A model generated the notes under the pieces. The model was not told the origin of the DNA, made no database searches, and was given only the letters and a program-made list of their open reading frames with translations. DNA of 38,112 nt from Desulfobacteraceae bacterium (GTDB lineage: Bacteria; Desulfobacterota; Desulfobacteria; Desulfobacterales; Desulfosalsimonadaceae): the NCBI GenBank assembly GCA_011390465.1, contig JAABSH010000037.1:1-38112 (forward strand). Reading direction: 5' to 3'. How positions within the stretch are numbered: position 1 is the stretch's first letter; every line of letters starts with the position of its first letter. Position numbers and translations under genes: made by a program. Shown here piece after piece: positions 1 through 8,497 of the stretch.

Positions 1-32
1 TTGTCAAAAAAAAACCCGGAAAGGAGGTTGAA

Positions 33-497
33 ATGACCCATCATAAACTAAAGGCAGGAAACCCCGCCCCACAGTTCACGCTGATCAATCAGAATGAAAA
101 AGAGGTGACGCCTATGGCGATAGGCGGCAAAAAAATTTTGCTTTCTTTTCATCCCCTGGCATGGACATCGGTCTGTGAAATTCAAATGCGGACCCTGGAA
201 CTGAAAAAATCCATATTCGATGACCTGGGCGTGATTGCATACGGTATCAGCGTGGACAGTGTCCCGTCCAAGAAGGCATGGGCAGCGGCCATGGGGATGA
301 CCGAGACCAATCTGCTTGCTGATTTCTGGCCCCATGGCGAAGTGGCAGAAAAGTATGGATTGTTTATTGCGGATAAAGGCATTTCAGGACGGGCCAATGT
401 ACTGATCAATGCTGACCAGACCATCGAATGGATTCGGGAGTATGAAATTCTTCAGGTACCGGATATTGAGGAAGTCATCAAAATCGCCTCAGGCTGA
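33..497 (+). CDS. Peroxiredoxin-like (AhpC/TSA redoxin) protein
   Basis: A 154-residue protein of the thioredoxin-fold AhpC/TSA superfamily, expected to reduce peroxides or act as a thiol redox protein in the cytoplasm. The N-terminal half has the usual strand followed by the peroxidatic loop, with motif WTSVCEIQMRTL: the Thr three residues before Cys48 is the Prx active-site pattern. No second CxxC cysteine is seen, so it would be 1-Cys-like or use an external partner. The start is set by a strong Shine-Dalgarno (aaggagg, from about position 20) 8 bases before the ATG. Its TGA stop overlaps the ATG of the following P-type ATPase by one base (TGATG), so the two were probably translationally coupled. 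The family is clear; the reductant and substrate are not visible. Confidence 0.88.
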   Translation: MTHHKLKAGNPAPQFTLINQNEKEVTPMAIGGKKILLSFHPLAWTSVCEIQMRTLELKKSIFDDLGVIAYGISVDSVPSKKAWAAAMGMTETNLLADFWPHGEVAEKYGLFIADKGISGRANVLINADQTIEWIREYEILQVPDIEEVIKIASG

Positions 498-2458
498 TGG
501 CCAAAAAACCATCAGACACAGAGAATCAGGGGAACCACGAAGATCACAACGATCACATGACTCATGAAAAACACGACAACCACGATGATCATGAGGGGCA
601 CGACGATCACCAGAACCACCATGCCCACATGGTGGCTGATTTCCGGCGGCGGTTCTGGGTGTCAGTGGTCTTCAGCATTCCGGTGGTGGTGCTGGCACCG
701 CTGATTCAGGGATTTTTAGGCGTAAAAGAGGCTTGGAATTTTGCCGGTGACGCCTATGTGCAGTTCGGTTTTGCCACCGTGGTTTTTATCTACGGCGGAA
801 AACCTTTTTTTAAAAGGACTTTTTGATGAACTGAAAGATAAAAATCCGGGCATGATGACCTTGATCGGTGTGGCGGTTCTGGTTGCCTACACTTACAGCA
901 GTGCCGTGGTTTTCGGGCTTTCGGGAAAGGTTTTTTTCTGGGAGCTGGCCACCCTGATCGATATCATGCTGCTGGGCCACTGGATTGAAATGCGCTCTGT
1001 TATGGGGGCGTCCGGTGCGCTGGAGGAACTGGTCAAGCTGATCCCGTCAAAAGCCCACCGCATCACCAAAGACGGCCACACTGAGGAAGTGGCAGTATCC
1101 GACCTGAAGCCCAAAGACCGGGTGGCGGTCAAACCGGGGGAAAAAGTGCCCACGGACGGGATTATCGTGGACGGCCGCACCCGTATTGACGAATCCATGA
1201 TTACCGGTGAAAGCAAGCAGGTTGAAAAAAGCAAAGGGGATGAGGTCATCGGCGGCAGCATCAACGGGGATTCCGCCATAGAAGTGGAGATTGAAAAAAC
1301 CGGCGATGAAACCTATCTCTCCCAGGTCGTCGATATGGTGAAAAAGGCAAGGGAATCCGAATCCAAAGCGCAGAACACTGCGGACCGGGCCGCTTTCTGG
1401 CTGACGATCATCGCCTTATCCGCCGGTACGGTCACGCTGTTTGCCTGGCTGTTTGCCGGAAGAGACTTTGTGTTTTCCCTATCCGGGACCGCACGTCATT
1501 TGAAAAAGCCAAAGATCTTGATGTGATTGTATTCGATAAAACCGGAACCCTGACGGAAGGGCGTTTCGGGGTGTCTGATATTGTCAGCCTGAACAACCGC
1601 TCTGAACAGGATATCCTGAAGCTGGCGGCGGGCCTGGAAAGCCGGTCCGAGCATTCTATTGCCAAAGGGATTGTGAATGCAGCAAAAGAAAGAGAGATTG
1701 AATTTTCAGATCCGGAAAACTTTAATGCCATTCCGGGTAAAGGCGGAGAAGCAACCGTTGACGGGCAGAATGTGAAAGTGGTCAGTCCCGGGTATCTGGA
1801 AAAAAATAATATCAATGTGGACAACCAGGCCATCAGCCAATTGGCGGAAGAAGGCAAAACCGTGGTCTATCTTCTGGTGGATGACCGCCCCGAAGGTGCC
1901 CTGGCCTTAGAAGATATCGTGCGTGATGTTTCGGAAAAAGCAGTATCCCGATTAAAAGAAATGGGACTTCAGGTTATGATGCTGACCGGCGATTCAAAAG
2001 CAGTGGCCAAAACGGTGGCAAAACAGCTGAACCTGGATGATTTTTTCGCCGAAATCCTGCCGGATGAAAAATCCACACAGATAAAAAAGCTCAAAGAAAA
2101 AGGGCTTAAAATCGCCATGGTCGGTGACGGGGTAAACGATGCCCCGGCCCTGGCCGAAGCCGACATCGGTATTGCTATTGGCGCCGGAACTGATGTGGCC
2201 ATGGAGGCTGCTGATATTGTGCTGGTACGTTCCGATCCCGGAGATGTGGTTGCCATAATTGAGTTGTCCGGTGCGACCTATTCAAAGATGGTGCAGAACC
2301 TGTGGTGGGCAACCGGTTACAATGCCATTGCCATTCCGTTGGCCGCCGGTATTTTATATCCGTTCTACCAGTTTCTCCTCCCGCCCGCAGCCGGCGCGGT
2401 GGTCATGTCCCTTTCCACCGTGATTGTGGCCATTAATGCGAAAATGTTAAAATTATGA
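497..2458 (+). pseudogene. CopB-type heavy-metal P-type ATPase, broken by a frameshift and an internal deletion
   Basis: Recognisable P1B-type ATPase in three pieces. The N-terminus is a His/Asp-rich metal-binding stretch followed by two membrane helices. The reading frame is lost at the T7A4 run at 805-815: removing one base there restores the reading KPFFKGLFDELKDKN. The second piece carries helices 3-5 and the actuator motif TGES. At about 1475-1481 the sequence jumps from GRDFVFSL straight to IRDRTSFEKAKDLDV in another frame. Intact CopB proteins have roughly 35-37 residues here, including the helix with the metal-binding CPH motif. The third piece has the phosphorylation motif DKTGTLT, GDGVNDAP and the last two helices. 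The family exports copper or similar metals across the inner membrane. Without the CPH helix this copy should not transport, even if the frameshift is a sequencing error. It starts one base into the stop of the upstream peroxiredoxin gene. Confidence 0.85.
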
Positions 2459-3405
2459 TTTCCGGTTATCTTCAAACCGATCAAAGCCAATGTTATGATG
2501 ATGCCGGAAACATTATTGCCTGCGCCGGCACCGGGCAGGATGCCGCGTATCGGGCCGCAAGGGTCTGGCCGAATCCCCGGTTTATTGAAAACAGTGACAC
2601 GGTCACCGATACCCTGACCGGCCTGATGTGGCCCAAAAATGGCGGTTTGTTTGAATTTCCCCTCTCATTTGACGAAGCCCGGGATGCGGTGGCAGAAATG
2701 AACCGGGCGCAGATGTTCGGGATCACTGACTGGCGTCTGCCCGAAAGACGCGAACTGTTCAGTCTGGTCAGCCATGCGAACATTAATCCCGCCCTGCCGT
2801 CAGACAATCCTTTTTTGAATGTATTTCCGGGTTATTACTGGACGGCTACCCATTGTGCCCGGCTGGTCCGGCAGGCGTGGTACGTCCATTTCGGCGGGGG
2901 GCGCGTATTTAAAGGAATGAAGACTGGTTCCTACATGGTCTGGCCGGTAAAACAGGTTTCCGGACGGTTCTCTTCCGATACACATGCCCGAACAATGAAA
3001 AATCCGCAGGACCGTTTTACGGTGGGACCTCACAGTGTCACGGATCAACGAACCGGACTGATGTGGGCCAAAAATGCGGACCTCGCAAACGGTCCTGTCA
3101 AATGGAGCCGAGCACTTGAAACTGTCCAAAAGATCAATGAAAAGAGTGTCAGCGGTCATACGGACTGGCGACTGCCCAATATCCGGGAACTGGAAAGCAT
3201 TACCGATATGGACCGTCACTCACCGGCCATTGCGGGCCATGACGTTTTTGAAGATATTAAACGCTTTTACTGGTCATCTACCACCAGCGTCTATGATGCC
3301 CGGTATGCCTGGACCCTGTATACTGAAGACGGCAATCTGGGGGTGGGATACAAATCAAATCCTGAATTTTTTGTCTGGTGTGTGCGGGACGGCATATTGG
3401 GTTAA
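2455..3405 (+). CDS. DUF1566 (Lcl C-terminal domain) protein, two tandem domains
   Basis: A 316-residue protein with two copies of the DUF1566/Lcl_C domain. Copy one spans roughly residues 45-165 (TDTLTGLMWPKNG ... DWRLPERRELFSL ... YYWTATH). Copy two spans roughly residues 195-312 (TDQRTGLMWAKNAD ... TDWRLPNIRELESI ... FYWSSTTSV ... VWCVRDG). This C-type-lectin-like fold is common in Desulfobacterota surface or periplasmic proteins; no enzymatic role is established. The N-terminus (CYDDAGNIIACAGTGQD) matches the usual pre-domain segment, but no signal peptide is seen upstream. Either export depends on something else or the 5' end was lost. The ATG overlaps the stop of the ATPase remnant (ATGA), suggesting an old operon. 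Function not assigned. Confidence 0.8.
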   Translation: MISGYLQTDQSQCYDDAGNIIACAGTGQDAAYRAARVWPNPRFIENSDTVTDTLTGLMWPKNGGLFEFPLSFDEARDAVAEMNRAQMFGITDWRLPERRELFSLVSHANINPALPSDNPFLNVFPGYYWTATHCARLVRQAWYVHFGGGRVFKGMKTGSYMVWPVKQVSGRFSSDTHARTMKNPQDRFTVGPHSVTDQRTGLMWAKNADLANGPVKWSRALETVQKINEKSVSGHTDWRLPNIRELESITDMDRHSPAIAGHDVFEDIKRFYWSSTTSVYDARYAWTLYTEDGNLGVGYKSNPEFFVWCVRDGILG

Positions 3406-3441
3406 ATGATATTTTTTAAAACCGGAGAAAATAATTATCAA

Positions 3442-4362
3442 ATGATTCGCCGTGTATTTTTTGTCATAACCCTTGCTTTTTGGATTTTGTTGACTCCAAA
3501 TGCCGCAGTCTCAGCCAATAATTCAACGCAGAATTCATTCGATGCCGATGACCCTCTGACATTTCCGGCCGGCCGCCAATGGAATCTGGACTTACTTCCC
3601 GCAGGAGATATCTATCCGCCGTATAGTGCCGATCTCCATCGCCCGGGATTTGGCGTGATGAATATGGATATAATGGATTCGGAAATTCCGGATGCCGGTG
3701 ACCGTCGCTATGGGTTCATGCTGGGCGGGCAATACGGGCTGCTGCGCCTGCAATCGGCATCAGAACCCGGGGCTGCTTTTCAGGTGGATGTCTACGGCGC
3801 TTTTTACGGTGTGTTTGACGCTGACAATAGCACCGACAATATTGGCTGGGACGGACTTTACGGGCTTGCCTTTTACTGGACAAACAACAAAGGGCTTGCG
3901 GCAAAACTGGCCATGCAGCATGATTCCAGCCATGTGGGCGATGAATATATTGAACGGACCGGCCGAAAACGGATCAATTATACCCGTGAAGAATGGGCGC
4001 TGGGTCTCAGTTACCGGTTTATGAAAAACTGGCGGATTTACGGAGAAGGCGCTTACGGATTTGATCTCCGCAATACCGACGTCCAGGAACCCTGGCGTAT
4101 TCAGGGAGGGATGGAATGGGAAGCAGACGATTTGTTTTTAAGCGGCCGTGGGGGATATTATGCCGCCGTTAATATTGGTGCTGCCGAAGAGCTGGACTGG
4201 GAGGAGGATATCACACTCCAGGCCGGTATTGTGATATCGGCCAGACGATTTTATCGTCAATTCCGGATCGGTTTGATTTACCGGGATGGCCGGAGCCTTA
4301 TCGGAGAATTTTTTCAAGACCGGGAAGAGTGGTGGGGGATCGGGCTGTGGCTCGATTTGTAA
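3442..4362 (+). CDS. DUF1207 family outer-membrane protein
   Basis: A protein of about 306 residues with an N-terminal signal peptide (MIRRVFFVITLAFWILL, cleavage expected near AVSA). It then has the DUF1207 hallmark LLPAGDIYPPYSAD close to the mature N-terminus. The rest alternates short aromatic-rich strands and turns (GGYYAAVNIG, EEWWGIGLWLDL), as expected of an outer-membrane beta-barrel. I chose the ATG at 3442, preceded by ggag about 13 bases upstream, rather than the in-frame ATG at 3406. The shorter form begins directly with the positively charged signal sequence. The 3406 start would overlap the upstream stop region without a good ribosome site. No function is established for DUF1207. 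The neighbouring genes (DUF1566, LpxR-like) make this a small envelope block. Confidence 0.75.
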   Translation: MIRRVFFVITLAFWILLTPNAAVSANNSTQNSFDADDPLTFPAGRQWNLDLLPAGDIYPPYSADLHRPGFGVMNMDIMDSEIPDAGDRRYGFMLGGQYGLLRLQSASEPGAAFQVDVYGAFYGVFDADNSTDNIGWDGLYGLAFYWTNNKGLAAKLAMQHDSSHVGDEYIERTGRKRINYTREEWALGLSYRFMKNWRIYGEGAYGFDLRNTDVQEPWRIQGGMEWEADDLFLSGRGGYYAAVNIGAAEELDWEEDITLQAGIVISARRFYRQFRIGLIYRDGRSLIGEFFQDREEWWGIGLWLDL

Positions 4363-4390
4363 AAATAATGATTCCGCAAAAGGCCAAAAC

Positions 4391-5422
4391 ATGAAAATCT
4401 GGGTCGGGTTAATAATGCTCATAATCGGATTGCCGGCAGTTAAAGCGTTCTGCCAGTCAATGCCGGTTGATGAGATGGAAAGTTTTTCATTCTATTATGA
4501 AAATGATATTGTTGCCGGTACGGATAAAAATTACAGCAATGCCATTAAATTCAACTGGATATCGGCGGATCTGGATGCACATGATGCACTGGGCAATTTG
4601 ATTCCCGATCAATCGACTTTTTCAGGAAAATTTCTAAGCCGGGAAGGGTTTCAGCGCAACATCGGCATTTCTTTCGGTCAAAACATGTATACCCCGGAAG
4701 ATATTGATACCAAAGAGCTTATCAAAGATGATCGGCCATACGCCGGTCTGACATATCTCGGTTTCGCACTGCACCGAAAAAATGAAATCATCCTGGACAC
4801 GATTGAGTTAAATATAGGAATTGTCGGTCCCGCGTCCCTTGCCGAAGACGGGCAGAAGCTTGTCCACGAAATCAACGGGTCATCGATTCCTAAGGGGTGG
4901 GATAATCAGCTCAAAAACGAACCCGGATTCGCCCTGACGGTGCAGCGCAGCTTGCGGCTTGTTTCCGGTGATGTGGCAATCGGATGGGGATGGGACCTGA
5001 TCCCTCATGCGGGAATCACTGCGGGTACGTTTGCTGTTTATGCCAATACCGGAGCGGAATTGCGATTTGGTTATCACATACCGTCTGATTTCGGAAATTC
5101 CCTGGTGCGGCCGGGGAGCAATGTCAGCGTTCCGGTTGATCTTCCCGACACACGCACCAGCCGGTGGCATAGATTCAGCATCTCGGCCTTTTTAAGCATC
5201 GAAGGCCGGGTTGTCGCGCATAATATCTTTTTGGACGGCAATACATTTACAGACAGCCATAGTGTGGACAAAAAGCCGTTTGTGGGTGATTTTTCCGCCG
5301 GCCTGTCCGTCAATTATAAGACATTTAAACTGACCTATGCCCATGTTTACCGTTCTCCGGAGTTTGAAGAACAGGATAAAGGGCATGTATTTGGTTCGCT
5401 CACTTTGTCTTATATTTTTTGA
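4391..5422 (+). CDS. LpxR-like lipid A 3'-O-deacylase family protein (DUF2219)
   Basis: A 343-residue outer-membrane beta-barrel of the LpxR/DUF2219 family. It has a signal peptide (MKIWVGLIMLIIGLPAVKA) and then the family's catalytic Asn-Asp region near the start of the mature protein (FYYENDIVAGTDKNYSNA). The conserved DRPYAGLTYLG follows, then the KLVHEINGS ... PKGWDNQLKNEPGF block carrying the His thought to be catalytic in Salmonella LpxR. The chain ends in Phe (LTLSYIF), typical of barrels inserted by BamA. LpxR removes the 3'-acyloxyacyl chain of lipid A in the outer leaflet. Whether this homologue does so, or acts on another lipid, cannot be told from sequence. The start at 4391 begins a clean signal peptide, unlike the in-frame upstream ATG at 4286 inside the previous gene. 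Confidence 0.8.
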   Translation: MKIWVGLIMLIIGLPAVKAFCQSMPVDEMESFSFYYENDIVAGTDKNYSNAIKFNWISADLDAHDALGNLIPDQSTFSGKFLSREGFQRNIGISFGQNMYTPEDIDTKELIKDDRPYAGLTYLGFALHRKNEIILDTIELNIGIVGPASLAEDGQKLVHEINGSSIPKGWDNQLKNEPGFALTVQRSLRLVSGDVAIGWGWDLIPHAGITAGTFAVYANTGAELRFGYHIPSDFGNSLVRPGSNVSVPVDLPDTRTSRWHRFSISAFLSIEGRVVAHNIFLDGNTFTDSHSVDKKPFVGDFSAGLSVNYKTFKLTYAHVYRSPEFEEQDKGHVFGSLTLSYIF

Positions 5423-5433
5423 TTTTTAAATCT

Positions 5434-5452
5434 GACTTTTTAGGGTTGCATC
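5434..5452 (+). repeat. Solo end of the MITE-like repeat family found at 14616-14766
   Basis: These 19 bases (GACTTTTTAGGGTTGCATC) differ by one base from the right end of the 151-bp element in the ATPase operon. No left end is seen nearby. The copy abuts the hdeD remnant and supplies the last base pairs around its stop codon, so it may mark an old insertion or deletion point. Confidence 0.6.
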
Positions 5453-5687
5453 AAAGCTGACCGGATAATTTTTTCAAATTATTGCCGATCATAATCAGGG
5501 TGAAACCCGAGAAGATGAGATCAATTCCAAGTATCAGGCCGATGCACCACAATGCTGTTCCGGGCAGGCCCATGATAACAATAATGCCAAGCAGCACAGA
5601 CAGCCCCCCGCCGGTGAGCAGCCATCCCCAGCCGGGCCCCTGCCGCCAGGCCAAATGTGACCATCCGCCTGTCAGAGCATAGACCTG
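5451..5687 (-). pseudogene. C-terminal remnant of an HdeD/DUF308 membrane protein
   Basis: About 78 codons on the minus strand, reading from just after an in-frame TGA at 5688-5690. They give two hydrophobic segments (GWLLTGGGLSVLLGIIVIMG and ALWCIGLILGIDLIFSGFTL) in the arrangement of the last two helices of HdeD/DUF308 proteins, which are usually about 180-200 residues with six helices. The N-terminal four helices are missing; their place is taken by the receiver gene. The only start codon is a TTG at 5654 with no obvious ribosome site. The stop lies in the end of a repeat element. I read it as a decayed fragment, though a 67-residue product cannot be excluded. Confidence 0.6.
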
Positions 5688-6047
5688 TCAATGCATAGAC
5701 TGGATCGAGGATACCAGGTCTCCTGGATTTTTGTCTTTTTTCGAGAAAAATTCATCAGCGCCATACTCAATGGCGGCATCCCGGTATTCTGGCAGGTTGT
5801 GATTGGTATAAATTATTATTTTAATGTCTGGATACTGTGCCCGGATTTTTCGGGTGAGCTTCAATCCGTTTTCCCCCGGCAGGCTGATATCAATGATGGC
5901 GATGTCGAAATAGTGTTTTTGAATTTCAGGCAGGGCCTCTTCACTGTTTCCGAAAGAGACGATTTTCGAAGACGGAAAATGTGAAGCCAGGGTGTCATAT
6001 ATGAGTTCCCTGAAAAATTGATGATCTTCGACAATAATAATCTTCAT
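5688..6047 (-). CDS. Stand-alone response-regulator receiver domain
   Basis: A 119-residue protein consisting only of a REC domain. It has the acidic pair Glu7-Asp8 (VEDHQFFRE), phosphoacceptor Asp53 (IAIIDISLPGENG), Thr81 (IIIYTN) and Lys103 (FFSKKD), all the residues needed for phosphorylation-dependent switching. No output domain follows. The reading frame stops at TGA (5688-5690), and the same frame continues into the hdeD remnant. The beginning resembles NarL-type receivers such as the one at 7522-8187, so this may be a truncated NarL protein rather than a genuine CheY-like one. The ATG at 6047 starts the first beta strand (MKIIIVEDH); the longer in-frame extension upstream is not domain-like. 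It lies 34 bases downstream of the SDR gene and may be cotranscribed with it. Confidence 0.72.
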   Translation of the reverse strand: MKIIIVEDHQFFRELIYDTLASHFPSSKIVSFGNSEEALPEIQKHYFDIAIIDISLPGENGLKLTRKIRAQYPDIKIIIYTNHNLPEYRDAAIEYGADEFFSKKDKNPGDLVSSIQSMH

Positions 6048-6081
6048 TCCAGATGCTTTCCTTCTCCTGACGCGGTACTTT

Positions 6082-6852
6082 TTACTGGGCCGTATATCCA
6101 CCGTCTACGACGATTTCACTTCCCGTGACAAAACCGGATTCCTCCGATGCCAGATATAGGGCAGCGTATGCGATGTCATCCGGCTTTCCCACGTGTCCGA
6201 TGGGATGTTTGGCATCCAAGCCCCGACGAAAATCCTCGATACTTTCTTCCGATGATCTGGCCAGGTCTTCCACCAGCGGCGTCCAGATAAAACCGGGATG
6301 AATGGAATTCACCCGGATATTATTTTTGGCATAGAACAGGGCATCAGTTTTGGTCATCAGGCGCACCGCACCCTTGGAAGCATGATAAGGGGGCAGATCT
6401 GCCGAACTGATAATGCCGTAGATGGAGGAAAGGTTGATAATGCTGCTTGCTGAATTTTTCAGCATATACGGCACTGCATGTTTGGTGCAGAAAAAAACAC
6501 CGTTGATGTTGATCTGCATTACCCTGTTCCATTCTCCGGAATCAATTTCATGGGTCGGGGCATTAGGGCCGGATATGCCAGCATTGTTGACCAAAACATG
6601 AATACCGCCCATTGTTTTATTGATCTCGGCAAAGACCTGTTTGACATTTTTCTCGTCAGCGGTGTCCAGATGCCAGAACTGTGCCTTACCCCCGGCATCC
6701 GTTATCTCCGTTACCAGTTGCTGTCCTTCGTCGTCCAGGATGTCGGTTACGGCAACCGCTGCACCTTCTTCTGCGAATTTTTTGCAGATGGCCCGGCCAA
6801 TACCCCGGGCGCCGCCGGTAACCACAGTCACTTTAGCGTCAATACGTCCCAT
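6082..6852 (-). CDS. SDR family NAD(P)-dependent oxidoreductase
   Basis: A 256-residue classical short-chain dehydrogenase/reductase. The cofactor motif TGGARGIG is at residues 12-19, NNAG at 89-92 and Ser143 in NLSSIYG. Tyr156 and Lys160 form the YxxxK catalytic pair (YHASK), and the C-terminus VTGSEIVVDGGYTAQ is that of 3-oxoacyl-ACP reductase-like or glucose-dehydrogenase-like members. Asp37 at the end of the second strand (AVTDILD) suggests a preference for NAD over NADP. The start at 6852 has a good Shine-Dalgarno (aggag, 7 bases before the ATG on the minus strand); the in-frame extension upstream has no SDR similarity. The substrate cannot be named. Confidence 0.88.
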   Translation of the reverse strand: MGRIDAKVTVVTGGARGIGRAICKKFAEEGAAVAVTDILDDEGQQLVTEITDAGGKAQFWHLDTADEKNVKQVFAEINKTMGGIHVLVNNAGISGPNAPTHEIDSGEWNRVMQININGVFFCTKHAVPYMLKNSASSIINLSSIYGIISSADLPPYHASKGAVRLMTKTDALFYAKNNIRVNSIHPGFIWTPLVEDLARSSEESIEDFRRGLDAKHPIGHVGKPDDIAYAALYLASEESGFVTGSEIVVDGGYTAQ

Positions 6853-7151
6853 GTAATTTCTCCTTTTCAGGTTTCTCATTGCGTCGTTGAGGTTAACTGT
6901 TAATATATAAGGTGATGAGCCGGGATGTAAATCAGGTGTTTCATGTAATGGGCCGGCAAAAATCCCTACCTGAAGTTTTGGGAAAACAGTGAAACCGGAA
7001 GAGGGAGACATGTCCTTTGTATTTTGGATATGGGAGATGGATCTCCTTTTCTTTTTTTTTATTCGTTGATATAGTAATTTTATCAGTTAAACCCGACGCA
7101 TTTATGCAGCGGTAAACACCCTGGCGATTTATAGCGAAAGGAGGACATCCA

Positions 7152-7439
7152 ATGAATACAGCTACATCAGATTTTGAAAAAATGAAGCAGGCATCCCAGG
7201 AACTGAAAGATAAAATAGATCACCTCCAGTCAAAAGTGGCAGATATTGAAGATACGAAAAAAACCGATGCACTGAAAATAATAGAATATCTCAAAACCCA
7301 GGACAAGGTGATTGACCAGCTTCTGAAGCAGATGGAATCAGAGAATAAGGCCACCGCAGGGGACCAAAAAGCAAAACTTCGGCGCATGCTCAATGATGTG
7401 GATAATGCATACCGGAACGCGCTTTCCGGCTATCATTAG
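7152..7439 (+). CDS. Small coiled-coil protein of unknown function
   Basis: A 95-residue, highly charged, almost entirely helical protein with heptad-like spacing of hydrophobics (LKDKIDHLQSKVADIEDT, then IEYLKTQDKVIDQLLKQME). No cysteines, no signal peptide and no membrane segment are present. A very strong Shine-Dalgarno (aaaggagg) sits 8 bases before the ATG, and an AT-rich leader precedes it, so it looks like a genuine and possibly abundant protein with its own promoter. It is convergent with the NarL-type regulator gene at 7522. I do not recognise the family. The about 300 bases before it (6853-7151) hold the SDR leader and no further gene that I can see. Confidence 0.7.
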   Translation: MNTATSDFEKMKQASQELKDKIDHLQSKVADIEDTKKTDALKIIEYLKTQDKVIDQLLKQMESENKATAGDQKAKLRRMLNDVDNAYRNALSGYH

Positions 7440-7521
7440 CCGCAATTCCGACAGAGCGTATCGCCGAAAGCCTTAAGGTCGATCGTTCAACACGGCCCCC
7501 GCCTGAAAGGAGCCGTCCGGT

Positions 7522-8187
7522 TTATGATATTTTTTGCTCCACGAGCCCTTTTTTAATGGCATAGGCGGTGAGGGCGGAAACATTGTGCATATCCAGCTTG
7601 GCCATGATATTGGCACGATGTTTTTCAACCGTTTTGACGCTGATATTCAGCAGATCCGAGATTTCTTTGTTCATGTATCCTTCAGCCAGCAGTTTCAAAA
7701 TTTCTTTTTCCCGCTGGGTGATGGTTTCCCATACAGTGATGGTTTTGTACTGTCTTCGGCATTCCAGGTACCCTTTCATGACATTATCGGCAATACCCGG
7801 GCTGATATATTTTTTACCCTCAAGCACGCTCTGGATGGCAACAAAGAGTTCCTCCAGGCCGGCGTTTTTAATGCAGTAGCCATCCACCCCCGAATCAAAT
7901 GCTTCAAGAATATACTCGTCAGATTCGTGAATGGTGAGCACCAGTATTTTCACATCCGGATTTTGCGATTTGATGTCTTTAATGGCGGAAAATCCATTTA
8001 AGCGGGGCATGGAAAGATCCAGCATCAGCAGATCAGGTTTTTTCTTCAGGGTCACCCGGATGGCGCCCAGGCCGTCTTCCGCCTCACCAATAATTTCAAA
8101 CCCATCTCTGTTTGTCAGCATGGATTTGAGCAATTCGCGAAACAACTTGTTGTCTTCGGCAATGATGATTTTTTTTAATTTATCCAT
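7522..8187 (-). CDS. NarL/FixJ-type two-component response regulator
   Basis: A 221-residue regulator. The receiver domain (about 1-125) has the acidic pocket Glu11-Asp12 and phosphoacceptor Asp57 (LLMLDLSMP), with Thr at the end of strand 4 (ILVLTIHES). A LuxR-type helix-turn-helix (about 155-215) follows: TQREKEILKLLAEGYMNKEI ... VKTVEKHRANIMAKL. It should bind DNA as a phosphorylated dimer. No histidine kinase gene is present in the window, so its partner is elsewhere. The upstream 170 bases are very AT-rich and probably carry its promoter. The gene points away from the acyl-CoA synthetase remnant. Confidence 0.9.
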   Translation of the reverse strand: MDKLKKIIIAEDNKLFRELLKSMLTNRDGFEIIGEAEDGLGAIRVTLKKKPDLLMLDLSMPRLNGFSAIKDIKSQNPDVKILVLTIHESDEYILEAFDSGVDGYCIKNAGLEELFVAIQSVLEGKKYISPGIADNVMKGYLECRRQYKTITVWETITQREKEILKLLAEGYMNKEISDLLNISVKTVEKHRANIMAKLDMHNVSALTAYAIKKGLVEQKIS

Positions 8188-8360
8188 ATAAATCTGAATT
8201 GGTTTTATCGGTAATAAAAATTTTACTGATAAAAAAATATTTTGCGGGCAACGTTTGTATGCGCATCGCTTTTTGTTTTTATATCAATTCTGAAATATAT
8301 TCAACACCCTGTTTCTCTATAAGTTAATTTTTGAAAATTAAAAGACAAGGAACAGGCAAA

Positions 8361-8497
8361 ATGGGATTATATAATCTGGATAAACTGTTTGAACCGGAAC
8401 CGGTGGCGGTCATAGGGGCCAGTGAAAAAAAGAGGAAGCATCGGCAGTGTCCTGGTTGAAAATCTGGTGAACGCCGGATATGCGGGCGATATTTATC
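8361..8497 (+). pseudogene. 5' fragment of an ADP-forming acyl-CoA synthetase (CoA-binding domain)
   Basis: The first about 45 codons of an ADP-forming acetate/acyl-CoA ligase alpha region. The ATG at 8361, with aagga about 10 bases upstream, begins MGLYNLDKLFEPEPVAVIGA, the start of the family's CoA-binding Rossmann domain. At the A7 run (about 8425-8431) the frame is lost. Dropping one base restores GSIGSVLVENLVNAGYAGDIYP, the expected continuation. The similarity then stops at about 8497, where the 3' end of the DUF72 gene on the other strand begins. The rest of the about 700-residue protein is gone. It is a clear remnant: even without the frameshift it is only about 7 percent of the gene. 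Confidence 0.75.

Noticed and set aside
803-826. Programmed ribosomal frameshift at TTTTTTTAAAA in the P-type ATPase
   Set aside because: The downstream frame needs a +1 shift, not the -1 shift that such runs support, and the gene has a second lesion with loss of the CPH helix. A mutation or homopolymer sequencing error is simpler.
3406-3441. Longer N-terminus for the DUF1207 protein (MIFFKTGENNYQ...)
   Set aside because: It would precede the signal peptide with a charged, unlike stretch and has no better ribosome site than the ATG at 3442.
5688-5690. Selenocysteine read-through at the TGA between the receiver and the hdeD remnant
   Set aside because: There is no redox-active Cys position at this point and no hairpin of bSECIS type was seen; the downstream frame is a truncated membrane domain.
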